A stretch of DNA of 64,000 bases from Trema orientale (Eukaryota > Streptophyta > Magnoliopsida > Rosales > Cannabaceae): positions 24,948 through 88,947 of the forward strand of contig JXTC01000280.1 of the NCBI GenBank assembly GCA_002914845.1, given 5' to 3'. The notes below the pieces were generated by a model that saw nothing but the letters and a program-made list of their open reading frames with translations, was not told the origin of the DNA and made no database searches. Below are positions 49,246-62,320 of the stretch, in pieces. Numbering within the stretch: the stretch's first letter is position 1; every line of letters starts with the position of its first letter. Both the position numbers and the translations under genes were made by a program.

Positions 49246-49885
49246 TATATATATATATATGTACCAATTATTGATTGGCAGTAGAAACTCAAACTCACTG
49301 CTCGCTCTAATATATGAATCATACAAGTTAATTCAATCCTAACAACAAAATAATACACTAAATATGAGATACGATTGGACTATAATCTAATCACATCCTA
49401 TTCTATCTAATTCAATCAAATTTTTTATAATATTCTAATCCTACCCAATCATTTATTGGACTATAATCCAATCACATCCTATCTTATTCTATCAAATTCA
49501 ATCAAATCTTTTATAATACTCCAATTTTATCTAATCATTTATAATACTCCAATCTTTTTGTATTCTATCATGCATGCTAAATGAAGCCTTATAGTACTAA
49601 TTTTGATAGTTTAGAGGTTTACCTTTAATTAGTCACCAAGCACACCTTTTCTAACCATTGTGAGGGTTTACTTCAACATTGTCACCGCCCATTTTCGGTA
49701 TATCTCATCTTAACTATCTAGTCTTTATAGGGGATACATCAGGGAGGGTTAGATCAGTTAAAAGGTGGGTGAGATACATAGTAATGAAACTTTAAAATGA
49801 GTTATGTCATGAGCTTCCTTAACCTACTCTACCACAAAATGAGTCTCTCCCCTCCTCTCATTTCCATGGTTTATAATACACTCAT

Positions 49886-51021
49886 TGCCTATTTGGTACA
49901 CTGTATAAAACCTCCATATTGTATTAATTAAATATAATATTGTGTTTAATTTGATTGTTCTTTTATATTATACTGTTTAATATAACATTAAAATTTAATA
50001 TAACACATATTGCATTATCTAATATGGAAACTTTTATATTGTATAATACTCACTCTACTCACTCTCTCTCTTATTAGCTTCTCTTTCCTTAATTTTTCTC
50101 TTATCACTTTTTCTCACTCCAGTTTCTCTCTATAAATTGAGCATCACTTTGGCCACGTTTACTAATTGCTAATTGAATGAAAAGAAAGGGAACTGAAGAG
50201 ACTAAGAAACAATAAGCGAGGAAATCTGTGATTCCCTTCTTTGTGCAATTAATTGATATATAAACATATGAAAAAGAAAACTATTCCTTTTTCCTTTCCC
50301 TTTGCTCTCCATTAGGGGCATTTTTCTAAATAAACTTTCAAAGATTGGTATCTTTCTAAATAAACATTTAAATATGGCGTGTTTCAAAATTAAAAATTAA
50401 AAGTTGTATTATTATAAATTATTTTCTAGAAATGATAACTCTAAAGGTGGTATTTTCTAAATATATTTCTTAAAGTGGTATGTTTCTAAATCCTTTTTCA
50501 AAGTTGTATTGATCTAAATTAAAATTTAAAAGTGGTCTAACTTTTTAAAAAACTCCTGGATTTATTTCAAAAAATACCAGTTGTAAAACTCTATTTTGAA
50601 AAATACTACTATAAAAAATTTTATTTAGAAAAATAACATTTTCCTAAAATCGAATTCGTTGGTATATGTGGGAAGTAGTCGAATTATCTGAGATAACCAA
50701 TATAGTATTTAAATAAATTAGGTCATGCAGGATTTTTTAATTTTTGGGACTTCGGATATGTAAAAATCTCTTTTTTATTTTCAAAAATATTTGGGACTTT
50801 GGATATGTAAAAATCCCTTTTTTATTTTCAAAAATATTTACTTTTAAAATCAAATACATTTTAATACAATCCAATCTCACGAAACATAGTACAATTTAAT
50901 ACATTTTATTATATAAAATCAAATAATATTAATACAATACAACACAATACAATACATCACAATCTATTTAGAGGAAAAATAAAATCACAATACAATAGAA
51001 CACGGTGCACCAAACCTGGCC
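49886..51021. mobile_element. Tourist-type (PIF/Harbinger) MITE ending in the DUF247 stop codon
   Basis: The right end reads GGTGCACCAAACCTGGCC followed by TAA; the left end TGCCTATTTGGTACACTGT is its inverted partner with a few changes. The family match at 61733-62320 has a clean TTA duplication. Internal (ATACA)n-like and AAATACC-type repeats are shared. The left target site is not preserved, so the left edge is less certain. Confidence 0.75.
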
Positions 51022-52487
51022 TAAGAGAAGAAGATCGCCTTAATGGTTGAAACGATTGTAAAAATAACAACTAAAATGCCAACAATAGTGGAACTGCCTG
51101 TCCAAAGATCCTTAAAGTAAACTCTAGAGAGGGTCGCCCTGGTAACGTTGAACCAGTTCTTATAGAAATGGTTAAGCTTTTCGCATACTTCACTATAGAC
51201 GAAATTTGCCTCCGTGATTTCATCGTTGAGTTTTTTAACCAAGTCGGCCGCCTCCCGGTTGTTGCCGAGCAAGTTCTTGATGATATTCTTCTTAACCAGA
51301 AAGTCAACGTCCTCTTCTGTGTCAATGAGTTCATTCATCAGAGCAACGTAGTTGCAAATAACGGCATTGAGCCGAGGGTTGCACTGCTCAAATGCAATAA
51401 CATTTCGCATAAGGGATTCCGTTTTTGCATCCATAGTGAACAAAGGAAGCTCAATTTTGCGACATGGTATGAAATTCAAGCATTTATGTGGCTCATCTAT
51501 CTGAACATCGGCCAAGAATTTTTCACTTGCCACGGCTGGAGCAAAATCAACTCCGGCTTTGTCCAACTCTTTTGCACTACCATAAAGGTAGTTTTCTTTT
51601 GGACACTGATCCTGATCCTTTTCTAATTTTTCGAACCTCTCTGGGAGCCAAGACTGTCTGACCAAATCAGTAAAATGTTTTATTTCCTTGATTTTGTCGA
51701 AGCTGCCAAATGAAAAATGTCGAAAGAATCCAATGGTAAGGTCAATAAAGGTATGATCAACACCACTTTCACTACTTGTACCTGGTTCGTTATGCTCCGA
51801 AGTTGCTGATGAAGGGTGGGGGTTGAGAGGTTCTGTTAATTGTTCCGAAGCTTCTGAAGAGTTAGAGGTAAAACAGTTGATTATATTATCCTTGATTCCA
51901 CAAACGAGATTAGATCTATAGCAAACTTCTGTCTCCGAGGGAGAATAGAAAGTCTGGTCGGGTTGAGTATGGAATTTAATCTCGGCACGTTCATACAGCT
52001 CATTGAGATATTTAAAAGGAAGCTGGTTCTCAAGCAAAATCATGTCCAGCATTATGGTATTCTTCAGCCATGGCGTTTGCAATATGTAATCGTTCTGATC
52101 TCCACAAAATACCTTGGAGAATAGCTCAAATATGAAGCAGGCATCTCTCATGATCATCTCATTGAACTTCTCGCCTTTAACCTCAATGGTGCCAGCATAA
52201 CAAGCCCGTATATCTTCAGACTGCTGTTCGATGTATTTTTTCATCTTCTCAATCTTCTCAGTGCTCTCCGGTTCGATGCGTTCGTAGAACTCGAGCTGAT
52301 ACTTCTCCTTGAGGTATTCCAGTGCCTTCAACTCTTTTTTGACATAGTGAAAAGGGCCAATGGAAACTAGTTGAGGAGTGTAAGCCATTTTATTCAACTT
52401 GCGTAGCTTTCTAGGAACTCGGTGGATTACATACTCTGACCATTTTTTTAAGTCTTCTGGAATCTCGATTATTACTGAATCCTTCAA
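51021..52487 (-). CDS. DUF247 (UPF0481) membrane-anchored protein, single exon
   Basis: 488 aa in one exon, the usual size for this plant family (400-550 aa). Family marks in order: an N-terminal VPRKLRKLNKMAYTPQLVSI and GPFH segment, an MRDACFIFELF segment near residue 112, LDMILLENQLPF near 147, a low-complexity Ser/Pro loop near 215-245, AKELDKAGVDF near 308, IELPLFTMDAKTESLMRNVI near 350, NYVALMNELIDTEEDV near 375, and one C-terminal membrane span near 462-486. The biochemical role of DUF247 proteins is unknown; some members act in self-incompatibility or disease response, which cannot be inferred here. The stop TAG uses bases at the edge of the flanking Tourist-type element. A long frame on the opposite strand is a shadow. 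Confidence 0.93.
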   Translation of the reverse strand: MKDSVIIEIPEDLKKWSEYVIHRVPRKLRKLNKMAYTPQLVSIGPFHYVKKELKALEYLKEKYQLEFYERIEPESTEKIEKMKKYIEQQSEDIRACYAGTIEVKGEKFNEMIMRDACFIFELFSKVFCGDQNDYILQTPWLKNTIMLDMILLENQLPFKYLNELYERAEIKFHTQPDQTFYSPSETEVCYRSNLVCGIKDNIINCFTSNSSEASEQLTEPLNPHPSSATSEHNEPGTSSESGVDHTFIDLTIGFFRHFSFGSFDKIKEIKHFTDLVRQSWLPERFEKLEKDQDQCPKENYLYGSAKELDKAGVDFAPAVASEKFLADVQIDEPHKCLNFIPCRKIELPLFTMDAKTESLMRNVIAFEQCNPRLNAVICNYVALMNELIDTEEDVDFLVKKNIIKNLLGNNREAADLVKKLNDEITEANFVYSEVCEKLNHFYKNWFNVTRATLSRVYFKDLWTGSSTIVGILVVIFTIVSTIKAIFFS

Positions 52488-52579
52488 AAAAGTACGTAAT
52501 CAGTAGCAAATTAGTTGACCATTTCTTTAGGGGGCCTCTTACAAATTCCAGGTCCAAATAACCAAAAATTAAAAAATTC

Positions 52580-53527
52580 TGAGAAATTTATGCTAGTACC
52601 TATTTTTATAATTTATTTTCATAAATACCCATTTTTAATTTTTTTTTAAAAAATACTCTTTTTTATAGTCCACATTTCATATGCAAAATATGAGTAGTCC
52701 ATATTTACAACGTAAAATTTATCCATGAAGTACACATTTTATGTGTAAAATATGAATAGTATACATTTACAATATAAATATTTATCATGGTTTATATTTT
52801 TTATTATAAATTTGACTTATGGCATACATTTTAAAATGTGTGCCAATTTTTAGTGTAATTTTTATTCAAAAAATATAAATCATGGTATATATTTAATACG
52901 TGAAATATATACCATGCATGGTGTATGAAATGTATACCATGCATGGTCTACATTTCACGTATAAAACAGTTGTAGTCTACGTTTCTCAAAAAATTGGTTC
53001 AAAAGCAGGTATTTATGAAATAAGAAAAAATAGGTATTTATGAAAATATGATTTTAAAAACAGGTATTTATGAACTTTTCCCTAATGTGGGTCGAAAGTT
53101 TTTGAAAAACCTTCGTGAAAATTACACCTAATACCCTTTTTTAAGACTTATTTCAAAAATACCAGTTTTTAAAACTTCTTTCAAAAATACCCGTTTTTAT
53201 GGTCCACATTTCATATGAAAAATATGAGTGGTCCACATTTATAATATAAATTTTATCCATGAGGTATACATTTCATGTATAAAATATGAACGGTATACAT
53301 TTTAACATGTGTGTCAATTTTTAGTGTAAGTTTTATTCATGAAATGTAGACCATGGTATACATTTAATGCATGAAATATATACCGTGATATATATTTCAT
53401 GTGTAAAACAGTGGTGGTCTATATTTCTCCAAAAATAGGTATAAAAACGGGTATTTATGAAATAAAAATAAAAAATAGGTATTCATGAAAATATAGTTTA
53501 AAAACGGGTCTTTATGAACTTTTCCCA
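52580..53527. repeat. Two direct copies of a 400-500 base repeat
   Basis: About 52580-53085 and 53130-53527 share a long series of phrases in the same order: AAATACCCGTTTTTA, GTCCACATTTCATATG, ATGAGTGGTCCACAT, TTTATCCATGA, GTATACATTTCATG, GGTATTTATGAA and AACTTTTCCC. The first copy has an additional ACCATGCATGG duplication near 52910-52950. A third, weaker relative is at 13930-14220. No coding capacity. Confidence 0.78.
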
Positions 53528-54804
53528 AAAACTTTCGATTAATTTATAAGTTTTTAGAAGAATAATATTTTTAATAAATATTTAGAAACATAACAATTTT
53601 TTCTTCAAAATACATATTTTTCAATGGTATTCAACATAATCAATTTGGTTACTTAGGGTAAGAAATCTAGTTACCTCAAGTAACCAGTTATAACTTGACT
53701 GGTTACTTCAAGCATCTCATCAATTAATAACAAATGGTATTATTTTTAATACTTTTAAAAATAGTATTTTTCTAATTAAAATCCTGAATTTTTCAGACAA
53801 TTTTAAAATTTGTGACTTTTTAATTTGTTTTTTGAAAAATTACCATAAAACATAAAATTTCCTCTTTCTTTAGGTCTTTTTTAGGATAAAAACAAAAGGT
53901 ACAAATATTCGACGATGAAAATCAATTTTTTTTTTTTTTTTGGTGGTAGTATGTTGGAAATGTCAAAACTAGGTTTTGTGGTTTTTCAAATCAAGTTAAA
54001 ACGTTCACTCGATCAATTTTCATTCACCAGATTTTTGATATATTACTTCCATGCACTTTATTCTGTTTTCTGTTTAAACAAACAAAAATTTGCAAATTTT
54101 TTTGGAAAACATGCTTGTTAATCTTGTTTTTTTTTTTTCATTTACAAAATTTTTGGCAAAATTTTTTAAGCAAACAAGTGGTATTTTTCTAGATAAATTT
54201 CATAAAGTAGCAATTTTTAATGATCTTTCGAAAATGATAAGTTTCGAGATACAGTTTTTAAATAGTATTTTTCTAAATAGTATTTTTTAATTACTTTTCT
54301 AAAGTGGTAGTTCTCTAATAAAATTTTAAAAGTGATATTTCTAAATTTAACTTTTATAGTTAGCAAGCATGTGTATGTCTTTTGTTCTTTAAAATTAGTA
54401 GTGACTTTGGTGTGTTACTAAACAAGTTTCTTAAATTTAAAAATACAATTGTATACAAAATTTTTGTTTCTATTTTTAATATTTATAAGCGAAAAATAGA
54501 TTGTGTATTTAAGCATGGCACACAAAAATATCTTTCTTAATTATATCAACATATCCCGAAATTTCTATCCAAACACTATTCAAACAATTTACGAATATAA
54601 AATCTCGTCTAACTCAACAAGAAGGAGATTTTCTTTTTTGACTAAAATGTTTAAACTAGTTGTATACACATCTCATGATGAATATGTATGGACATAATTT
54701 AACAACAGAATTTCTACCAACTAGGAAAGTTTGGTTAAAAAAAATAGAGTTGAATGGATATATGTATATAAATAATAATATTTCTAAGATTCAGTTGACA
54801 ATCG
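53528..54804. other. Gene-free AT-rich DNA
   Basis: It contains a GGTTACTT/AAGTAACC cluster at about 53640-53760 and repeated AGTATTTTTCTAAATA phrases near 54170-54340, akin to the interior of the Tourist-type MITEs. No gene is supported. Confidence 0.5.
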
Positions 54805-55098
54805 TTGGGCTTCTTAGCTAAATGGCTGAATCTTGGATTAGTGTTTACAAAATGGTCGTTTTTTAAACAATATTAAAAAATAACCTTTTGAAAATTATTT
54901 ACAGTGGCTTTTTTTTTAAAAAAATATTTAGTATATTAAAATATATTAATTTATTTTTTAAAAATTGATTTACTTTATAAAAAATAAAAGCAACCATTTA
55001 TCAAAATAAAATTATAAAATGACTATTTATTAAATACTTGTAAATAACAACCATTTTTTAAGTTAATCTAGAAAAAGGTCCGTTTCTTATAAATACTC
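54805..55098. repeat. Uninterrupted relative of the repeat at 40547-41416
   Basis: Reverse-complement relationship to the outer parts of 40547-41416. It serves as the empty-site comparison for the hAT insertion there. Confidence 0.72.
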
Positions 55099-55605
55099 AT
55101 AATTTTTGCATATCATAGAACAAAAGGGTAAATAGAGATTTTTTTTCAAAACCTAATGAATGTTTATGGTATTTTATTTATATTTTATTTTTTCTAGGTC
55201 TATTGCCACCTTCTTTGGAATTAATCATGTATCAAATAATCCTTCGTCAAGTTTTAATTAAATCAAACCATTCTCACGCTTTATTTCACGAAGGGTAGAA
55301 TACTGACACCCCCTAATGACACTAAGACACACCTTCTATAGACAAAAAAAAAAAAAAAAAGAAGAAGAAGAAGACAAATTAGGACAACCTTTTAAACCAA
55401 AAAAGAAATCGTGCGCCCCTCCCTCCAACCCAATTTTCTCAAATCCTCATGAAATCAATATTTACATGTCCCTTTATTTTTTCTTTCATTAGTTCTTTAA
55501 TTAATTTATTTATTTCAATATTTTTTCTATTAGAAAGTTAGAAAGGGAAAGTTGAATCTTCTTGAAATGATAGATCATTCCTTTACCTTATTACAATTGT
55601 TATTT

Positions 55606-56123
55606 GGATAAATGACTCCATTAGTCCCTAAATTAATGAGAAAGTCTCACTTTGGTCTTTAAATTTTAAATTGCATCGTATTGGTCCTTAAATTTTTAAA
55701 AATATTTCATTTTAATCATTTTTGCTATATAATTTGTTTGATTTTTATCAAAATGAGTGCATGAGTTGAACTTCTCATTATCTATTAGTGATTTCAATAA
55801 AATATTACATTTTGGACAGTTTCATGTTGCATTATTTTCTAATGTACAACTAGTTTTTGTTCAACTAATTATTTTCAAATTGCTTCAATTCATGTTCTAA
55901 TCTTTTTATAAAACTGGACTATGCTTCCAGATATGAAATATGTACAACATAATAGCGAATGTGTCTTATATACTTATTCTGTTAAGAATAAAATGAAATA
56001 TATAACAAAAAAGAGTAAAATGACGCTTTTTCAATAATTTAAGACCCAAATGGCGCAATTTAAAGTTTAAAAATCAAAATGAGATTTTTCTAATAGTTTA
56101 GGAACCAATAGGATCATTTATCC
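55606..56123. mobile_element. MITE-like element with terminal inverted repeats of about 70 bases
   Basis: The first 70 bases, from GGATAAATGACTCCATTAGT, pair with the last 70, ending AGGATCATTTATCC, at roughly 75-80% identity. The interior is AT-rich and non-coding. The long inverted repeat suits Mutator-like or similar elements, but I could not define a clean target duplication. Confidence 0.75.
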
Positions 56124-58349
56124 TTTTTATTTTGTAGATTCATCATCAAACTTTATATAATCTCCCCACACTAGCAGCAAAGCCAATCAATTTTTTAAAC
56201 AAGTAAAATTACACATCCCCTTTTACACTTGTAATATCCGTTAATTACTTTCAAAATCCAAGGGCTAAAGTTGAACAATAAGCATGATATGTTGCTTATT
56301 ACAAAAACATCAAGAATGATGTCTCCTCAGAACTGAATCTGAATAGATAATATCTAGAAGAATAAGCCAAGAAAAGCAGTATGTATGAATTATTAAAAAA
56401 AAAAACAAGTGATATTTGTCTCCTTGATCCGAACTAAAACTACAAGAATGAATAGATAATATCCAGAAAATTAAGCCAAGAAAAGCGGTATATGTGAATT
56501 CGAGGAAAATATAAAACTAGTACTTGTCGGAAAAAGAGAGCACCCGGATGAGAATAATATCTCTTCAAATTACTCACACAAGTAACAGGATAACTGTGTA
56601 CTTTCTTCTCCCCAATACTACAAGTAATTTTAAGCTAAACCCGAATAATTCAGTAGGTCTGATTCAGAATTTGTCAATCATATTTTAGTTAGTCATGCGA
56701 TTGAAATGTCTACGATAATAGACATATTTTAATTTGATATACCAATTAAAAATATGTTCTATTTTCTAGTAAAAACAGTAGTTAAAAACTAAAAAGACTG
56801 TGTTTCATGAGTGACACAATTGTAAAGTTAGATTAAAATTACTCTTACGCCTTGAAATATCTCTTATTTTATTAATATTAAAAAAAGGCGTAGTACGTGT
56901 TACAAAGTAAAAACATAATGTGCGATTAAATTTTTTGTGTGGAAAAAAAAAAAAAAGAAAAAACTTGGTATGAGGCAATTAATTACGCTACCGTACGTGA
57001 AAAATCTACCTGTCTGTAATTAGTCGAAGTAAGAGGTACCGGACCATACCTTGTTATCATTCTGAAATTGTACATCGACAGAACAATCGGTAGCTGCTCC
57101 CTTCGTCATGGTGGTCCTCGGCGGTTCTGGCTGAACACTTTCTTTATAGTAAGGATTTCTTTGATGAAGTTTATGATTTTAAAAAAAATAAATATTAATG
57201 CTACTTTTCGACGAGAAAAACCCTTCAAGTTGATTAACTTTTCTTATTGTGCATATATAGCAATAATTGTAATAAGTGAGCGAAGAATCAAAAACTTAAT
57301 ATAGAATTGGAGACTTACTACACAGAGGAAAGAAATTAATGACTTCAGTTGTATATATCTGACTCGGAGAGGTGCTAGCTTTCTTAGGATCTCTTATATA
57401 GCCAAACTGCACACGGGTCTCCGCCCGGTCTTATCCTCAATAATAATAATAATAAGGGTTAGTTGCAAAAGAATACCTAGAAGTATGGTTAATCTGTAGT
57501 TTTAACCCTATACTTCGTTTTGTACAAAATTATAGCGTCACATTTGAAATCTCTGTAAATTATACTTTTTATACAAATTTAGTGATTTATGCTGACTGTT
57601 TTACGTTGCTTTGTTTGTTAATAAAAATAAAATATCCTCAATTAGGATTCGTATTAAGTGAGAAATATTCTGGTCAATTTAGACACGAATGATAGATATT
57701 TCTAAAGATTTAAATGTGGAGGATTATAATTTTGCACATGCCAAAAAATATTATTAAAATTACAGAAAGGTCATACTTTAAGGTTTTATTTTTTTTTTGT
57801 TTTTTTTTTCTTGCAAATTGTCATAAAAATAATGCTAGAGATTCTATTTCTTAATTCTTTTTTCAATATCACGTGATATGGTATGACAGTTATCACAATA
57901 ACAAGTGGTCTATGTTTTAAATTCGTTTATGGTAACTCTAATTGACCAATTAAATAGTAACAATTCATGTGCCATATTCAGTAGTATCGAAAATATAGGA
58001 TAAAAGGAGGATCAGTAGTATTGTTCCCTCTAAATTGGGCATATATTTGAAGATAAAAAAAATATTTCATAACATTACCAGGAAATTAGGATGAAAGTCA
58101 ATTTTGGTATTTGAATTTTTTTGTGTTGGCAGTTACTTTTTACTTTGCTATATCTGTTTTATGTTTTGTTGCAGAGTAGGTAGTCACCAATTGCCAACAC
58201 AAGAAATTAATTTCCCTAATTGATATTACTGTGATTTTAAATTTAAACGTAAAAGGTTACTCACGATTATTGATGGTTGCATAATTTGCTTATATATTTT
58301 GATTAAATCCGATACACTACTTGTTTATTTTATTTTGTTTCCAGGTTAT
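56124..58349. other. Gene-free DNA
   Basis: At about 56300-56530 a phrase near AATAGATAATATCTAGAAGAATAAGCCAAGAAAAGC recurs after about 110 bases in variant form. The open frame at 57068-57304 shows no recognised family. No gene is supported. Confidence 0.5.
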
Positions 58350-59470
58350 TTGTGTCTCTCGGTGTTTTAGAGAAGAATGGGTGAAAAGGAGCTGAAACGG
58401 AGTGGAAATGAGCAAAAACGGAAACTATTGAAAAAAAGGTGGAACAAAGGCTCAGCGTCGCAGTGCTTAATGCTGTTTTAGAAAAAGAAAAAAAAAAAGA
58501 TAAGACTAGACGCGAAAATCTACCGACTTAAGCTATTTGACACATTTTGGACTATCCAAGAAAAAGCAGTTTTCTAGCGCAACAACGCCAAAAGAAATCA
58601 GAAAACTTGTTTTTAAACCCTTTTTACGAATTTTAACTTTGGAAACTATTCCAGGACAACTCTAAGCTCTTCTATACTATAAAAAGACTCATCTAGTTCA
58701 GAAAATCATAGAGAAAGGAAGACCATAAATACTTAGAGTTTAGAGAGAGGAGAATTAAGGGTATATGACTATGATTTCAGGTATGGCTAAGCTAATAGAG
58801 GGATCAAGAAGAGCCTCTATCTTATTGCTTATGAGAATTAAGCTCCTTATTAATGATAACTCATACTCACCATACTCCCTGCATAAATTATTGAGCTTTA
58901 ACAACAACGCCTCCTTGTAGAAATAGGGATTGAAAATAGTAAGAAATATTTTGTATATTACTTCTACTATAGGCTACCTGAAGTAGCTACTAGAAATACT
59001 CCTTATGTTCTCCTCAGTATTATATTGCAAGTTCATATATGATGCTTAAAGACATGTTGCATTGAACCTGTAGTTCAATAATCAAACAGTGAAGGTTTGG
59101 CATAGCCGATTAGGTCATCTTGAGTATACTATGATGAGCAAAATTTTTATAATCATGAAAGACATCCACTTAAGAATCAGAAAATCTCTTCACATAAAAT
59201 TTGTGTTGCATGTGCTAAAGGCAAATTAGTTGTAAGGTCGTCATTTAATCCCCTGTATTTTTTCAATGAATCCAAGGGGTATTTATGGATCAATAATTCA
59301 CCATGTGGGTCATTTTGGTATTTTGTGAGTTTGATTGATTGCTCAATGTATTGGTCTAACTTTAGCCTGTTGTCTATTTTTATGAGTCTGATTGATTGCT
59401 CAATGTATTGGTCTAAATTTAGCCTGTTGTCTATTTGTAATCTAACATTCACCAATATCTACTTGCCTAA
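58350..59470 (+). mobile_element. Decayed Ty1/copia retrotransposon
   Basis: At about 59095-59460 the plus strand reads, through several frame breaks, as copia GAG-pre-integrase and integrase start: VWHSRLGHLEY, a C-x2-C zinc half-site followed by KGKLVVRSSFNP, then FFNESKGY and CGSFWYFVSLIDCSMYW. The upstream part, 58350-58760, with a TATA-like CTATAAAAAG near 58677 and a GA-rich leader, may belong to a retrotransposon LTR. No intact protein remains. Confidence 0.65.
59326..59439 (+). repeat. 57-base tandem duplication in the copia relic
   Basis: 59326-59382 and 59383-59439 both begin TGAGT and contain TGATTGATTGCTCAATGTAT. The period is 19 codons, so it keeps the frame. Confidence 0.88.
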
Positions 59471-60323
59471 ATTATCGAATTAAGAGTGCAATTCCTAAAT
59501 TATTCGGTTAAGTCCAGTAGACTTGATGATGCTAATGATTAATGTTTGAAAATTGGCCCAATCACATAAATAGAATAACTTGGCACAGTCATTTAGTGCC
59601 TGAAGTTTATCACTAATTTTATTTAAATGAAAATTAATAAATTAAAAATCGGCAAAAACGGTTTCTCACTGTTAACTTATCAGGGTAAGATGGACATTTG
59701 GAGAAATTTAAATCTCAGAGTATTATTTCCTAAAAGTTAATTTTTGCAGAGAATTCAAACATAAGGGTGTTTTTGTATAATTCACCCATTATGAGATAAG
59801 AATTTTACAGAGACAATGGCTTTCAACGGTTTTTGTTTTTGTCTCTAAGCACTACAGCGTGTTTTGCATTGGTGAGGGTGAGGCGTCAGTGCCGGTAGTT
59901 GTACCGGTATCAATAATTCCATATGATATGTCCGTTATGAATTACAATTTGGTTTATCTTCATTAATTTATCTCTAGAATTATTTGTCAAGTAGAAAACA
60001 GTACTTATCAAGGTGATCATGTTATACAGTTATACACATTAATTATAAGTCAAGATAGAGGACTACGTAATTTGTGGTGGTGGATATCTTAGCACGTTGC
60101 CCTAATCCTTTGGGAATGGGAAATCAACGTAAGAGTTGTAATACATTAGACTTTTCCTATGGTACGGCCGATAGATGTATATTTATTTGTTCCTGTATTC
60201 GTTCTGAAATCGTAGTCTTGCACTGTGTCTATGTGGACCACTGCCTTTACTCTTAAAAGACTTTTTTGCATGCAATGGTAGCTGCAGAAAAATTTATCAG
60301 AATTAGTTTTATTTGTTGTCTTT
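59471..60323. other. Gene-free DNA
   Basis: No gene, RNA or repeat structure that I can support. Confidence 0.5.
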
Positions 60324-61732
60324 TGTAATGATCAGAAATTCAAAATCGTGATTTTTAGTAATTTTAAGTAGTAGTATAATAAAATATTAATTTTACAAAA
60401 TTCAGAAGAAATAAGTATTAGATAATTTCGTTTTGGTCTTCAAATTATTTTGAATTCCTTAACTATTAAAATTCTTAATAATTTTAAATTACTTAAGAAA
60501 AATATTCGATAAAGTTCAAGAAAATTTCGAGCTATCTCATTTGAATAGTTGTTGAGAAGTCATAAATTTTGATAAATTGAGTTCAATTGAAAACTTTAAT
60601 CCAATGTCCAAAATAATTTACATAAAATCACTTGAAGTTTCAAGTTCTCAAATTAATAATAAAACTATCCCCATACATCCACTTACCAAATTTATTGATC
60701 TTGGCTAAATAATTAGACAAAGAAAAGAATTTAAGAGAGTATATATACCACCAGGAAATAAGAGTAGGTATGCAAGTACAAGCTACATAGCTTGTCTAAC
60801 CACTAGGATGACTACCACAAATAGAAAAACACCTGAAAGTGGGAGAAGTAGGGATGGTGAGCATTCATATGCACAGTAGAAATTCAATTACCTTTTTGAA
60901 TGGATGCAATTTTACTAAACCTGTATGGTTAATACATTTTCTAAAAATCTATTTATAAGCCAAGTTTATAAAATATTTGTTATCCAGAATAATCACATAT
61001 TCAAAATTAAAACCATAAACACATGATTGTACATATCATAAATTAACTAATGTATATGAGTGAGCTCTCATCCTCCTATCACAACTCTATACTACCCCTT
61101 GCCAAAGGTACCCAACATCCTGATACTACCCGGAGGTGTGTCAGCCAAAAACCTATGCAGGGGCCTATGTCTTTCACCTAGCGTTACAACAACTCGCCAG
61201 TGATCTAAACTACCATGATGTAATAATAGAACTCAAGTGTGTGATCCTATGGTATGTACAACACGTAACATGATATGTAATAACCATACAAAATATAACC
61301 AAACAATGCTTTAAAATCCCACTGGGTATTATTTTGGGATTTACTATAACATTGGCAGCTCTCCGCTGTATTACTACATAATCACAATTTAAAAATATGT
61401 ATATAAAATCACACAATCCAATTCTGGTATAATCCAATGTGTTTCCATAATTTTATTAAACCATAGCGTAAATCACAATTTTTCATAAATAAATTATAAT
61501 GCAATTATAAATCAAAATAAGTATAAAACCAGGTAATTGAACCCCAACCTCTAGATGATAGCTATACCAAGCTAACGATATTCGAAACAATTCTCGTTAG
61601 TCACTTGGGTGCTCGGACAGTTGTTTCGGGAATCCCATATGCTCCATTTGAAAAAAAAGCATTTCCAACATAGCCTCAGAATGAGAACCAGACATCACCA
61701 TTGAATTTCTAGCACCTAAAATAGTTATGTTA

Positions 61733-62320
61733 GGCCACATTTGATGCGCCGTATTGTATTGTATTGTATTGTGATGTATTGTATTGGATTGTATTGTATT
61801 GTATTATTCTATTACAATATTATGTTTGGTGTTGCATTTGTATTAAGATGTTGTATTAAAAAGTTAATTTTGAAAAATACCATTTTTAAAAATTTGTTTA
61901 GAAAAATACCATTTTAAAAAAATATTTAAGAAAATACCACTTGTAAAATTACCATTTTTAAAAAATTATTTACGAAAAAATCACTTTTTAGATATAAATT
62001 TAGAAAAATACCACTTTAAAAAATTTATTTAGAAAAATACCATTTTTGAAAAGGATAAAGTGACATGAGAGAGAAAGTGATAAGAGAGAAATTAAGAACA
62101 GAAAAAGTGAGGAGAGTGAGTATTGTACAATAGTACGTTAAAGTTAAAATTATGTAATACAGTGTAATACAGACATTTTATTCTGTATTAGATAATACTC
62201 TCCGTATTGTATTAAATTTTAATGTCGTATTAAATAATACACTACAAAGGCACAACCAAACACAGTATTATGTTTAATTAATACAATACAGAGTCTTTAT
62301 ACAGTGTACCAAACATGACC
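61733..62320. mobile_element. Tourist-type MITE nested in the LTR
   Basis: Ends GGCCACATTTGATGCGCCGT and ACAGTGTACCAAACATGACC are inverted repeats, flanked by TTA on both sides (61730-61732, 62321-62323), the PIF/Harbinger duplication. The left third has (GTATT)n runs. The younger LTR at 42.8 kb shows the empty site. Confidence 0.88.

Noticed and set aside
51168..51626. 152-codon frame on the plus strand
   Set aside because: It lies wholly antisense to the conserved DUF247 coding sequence.
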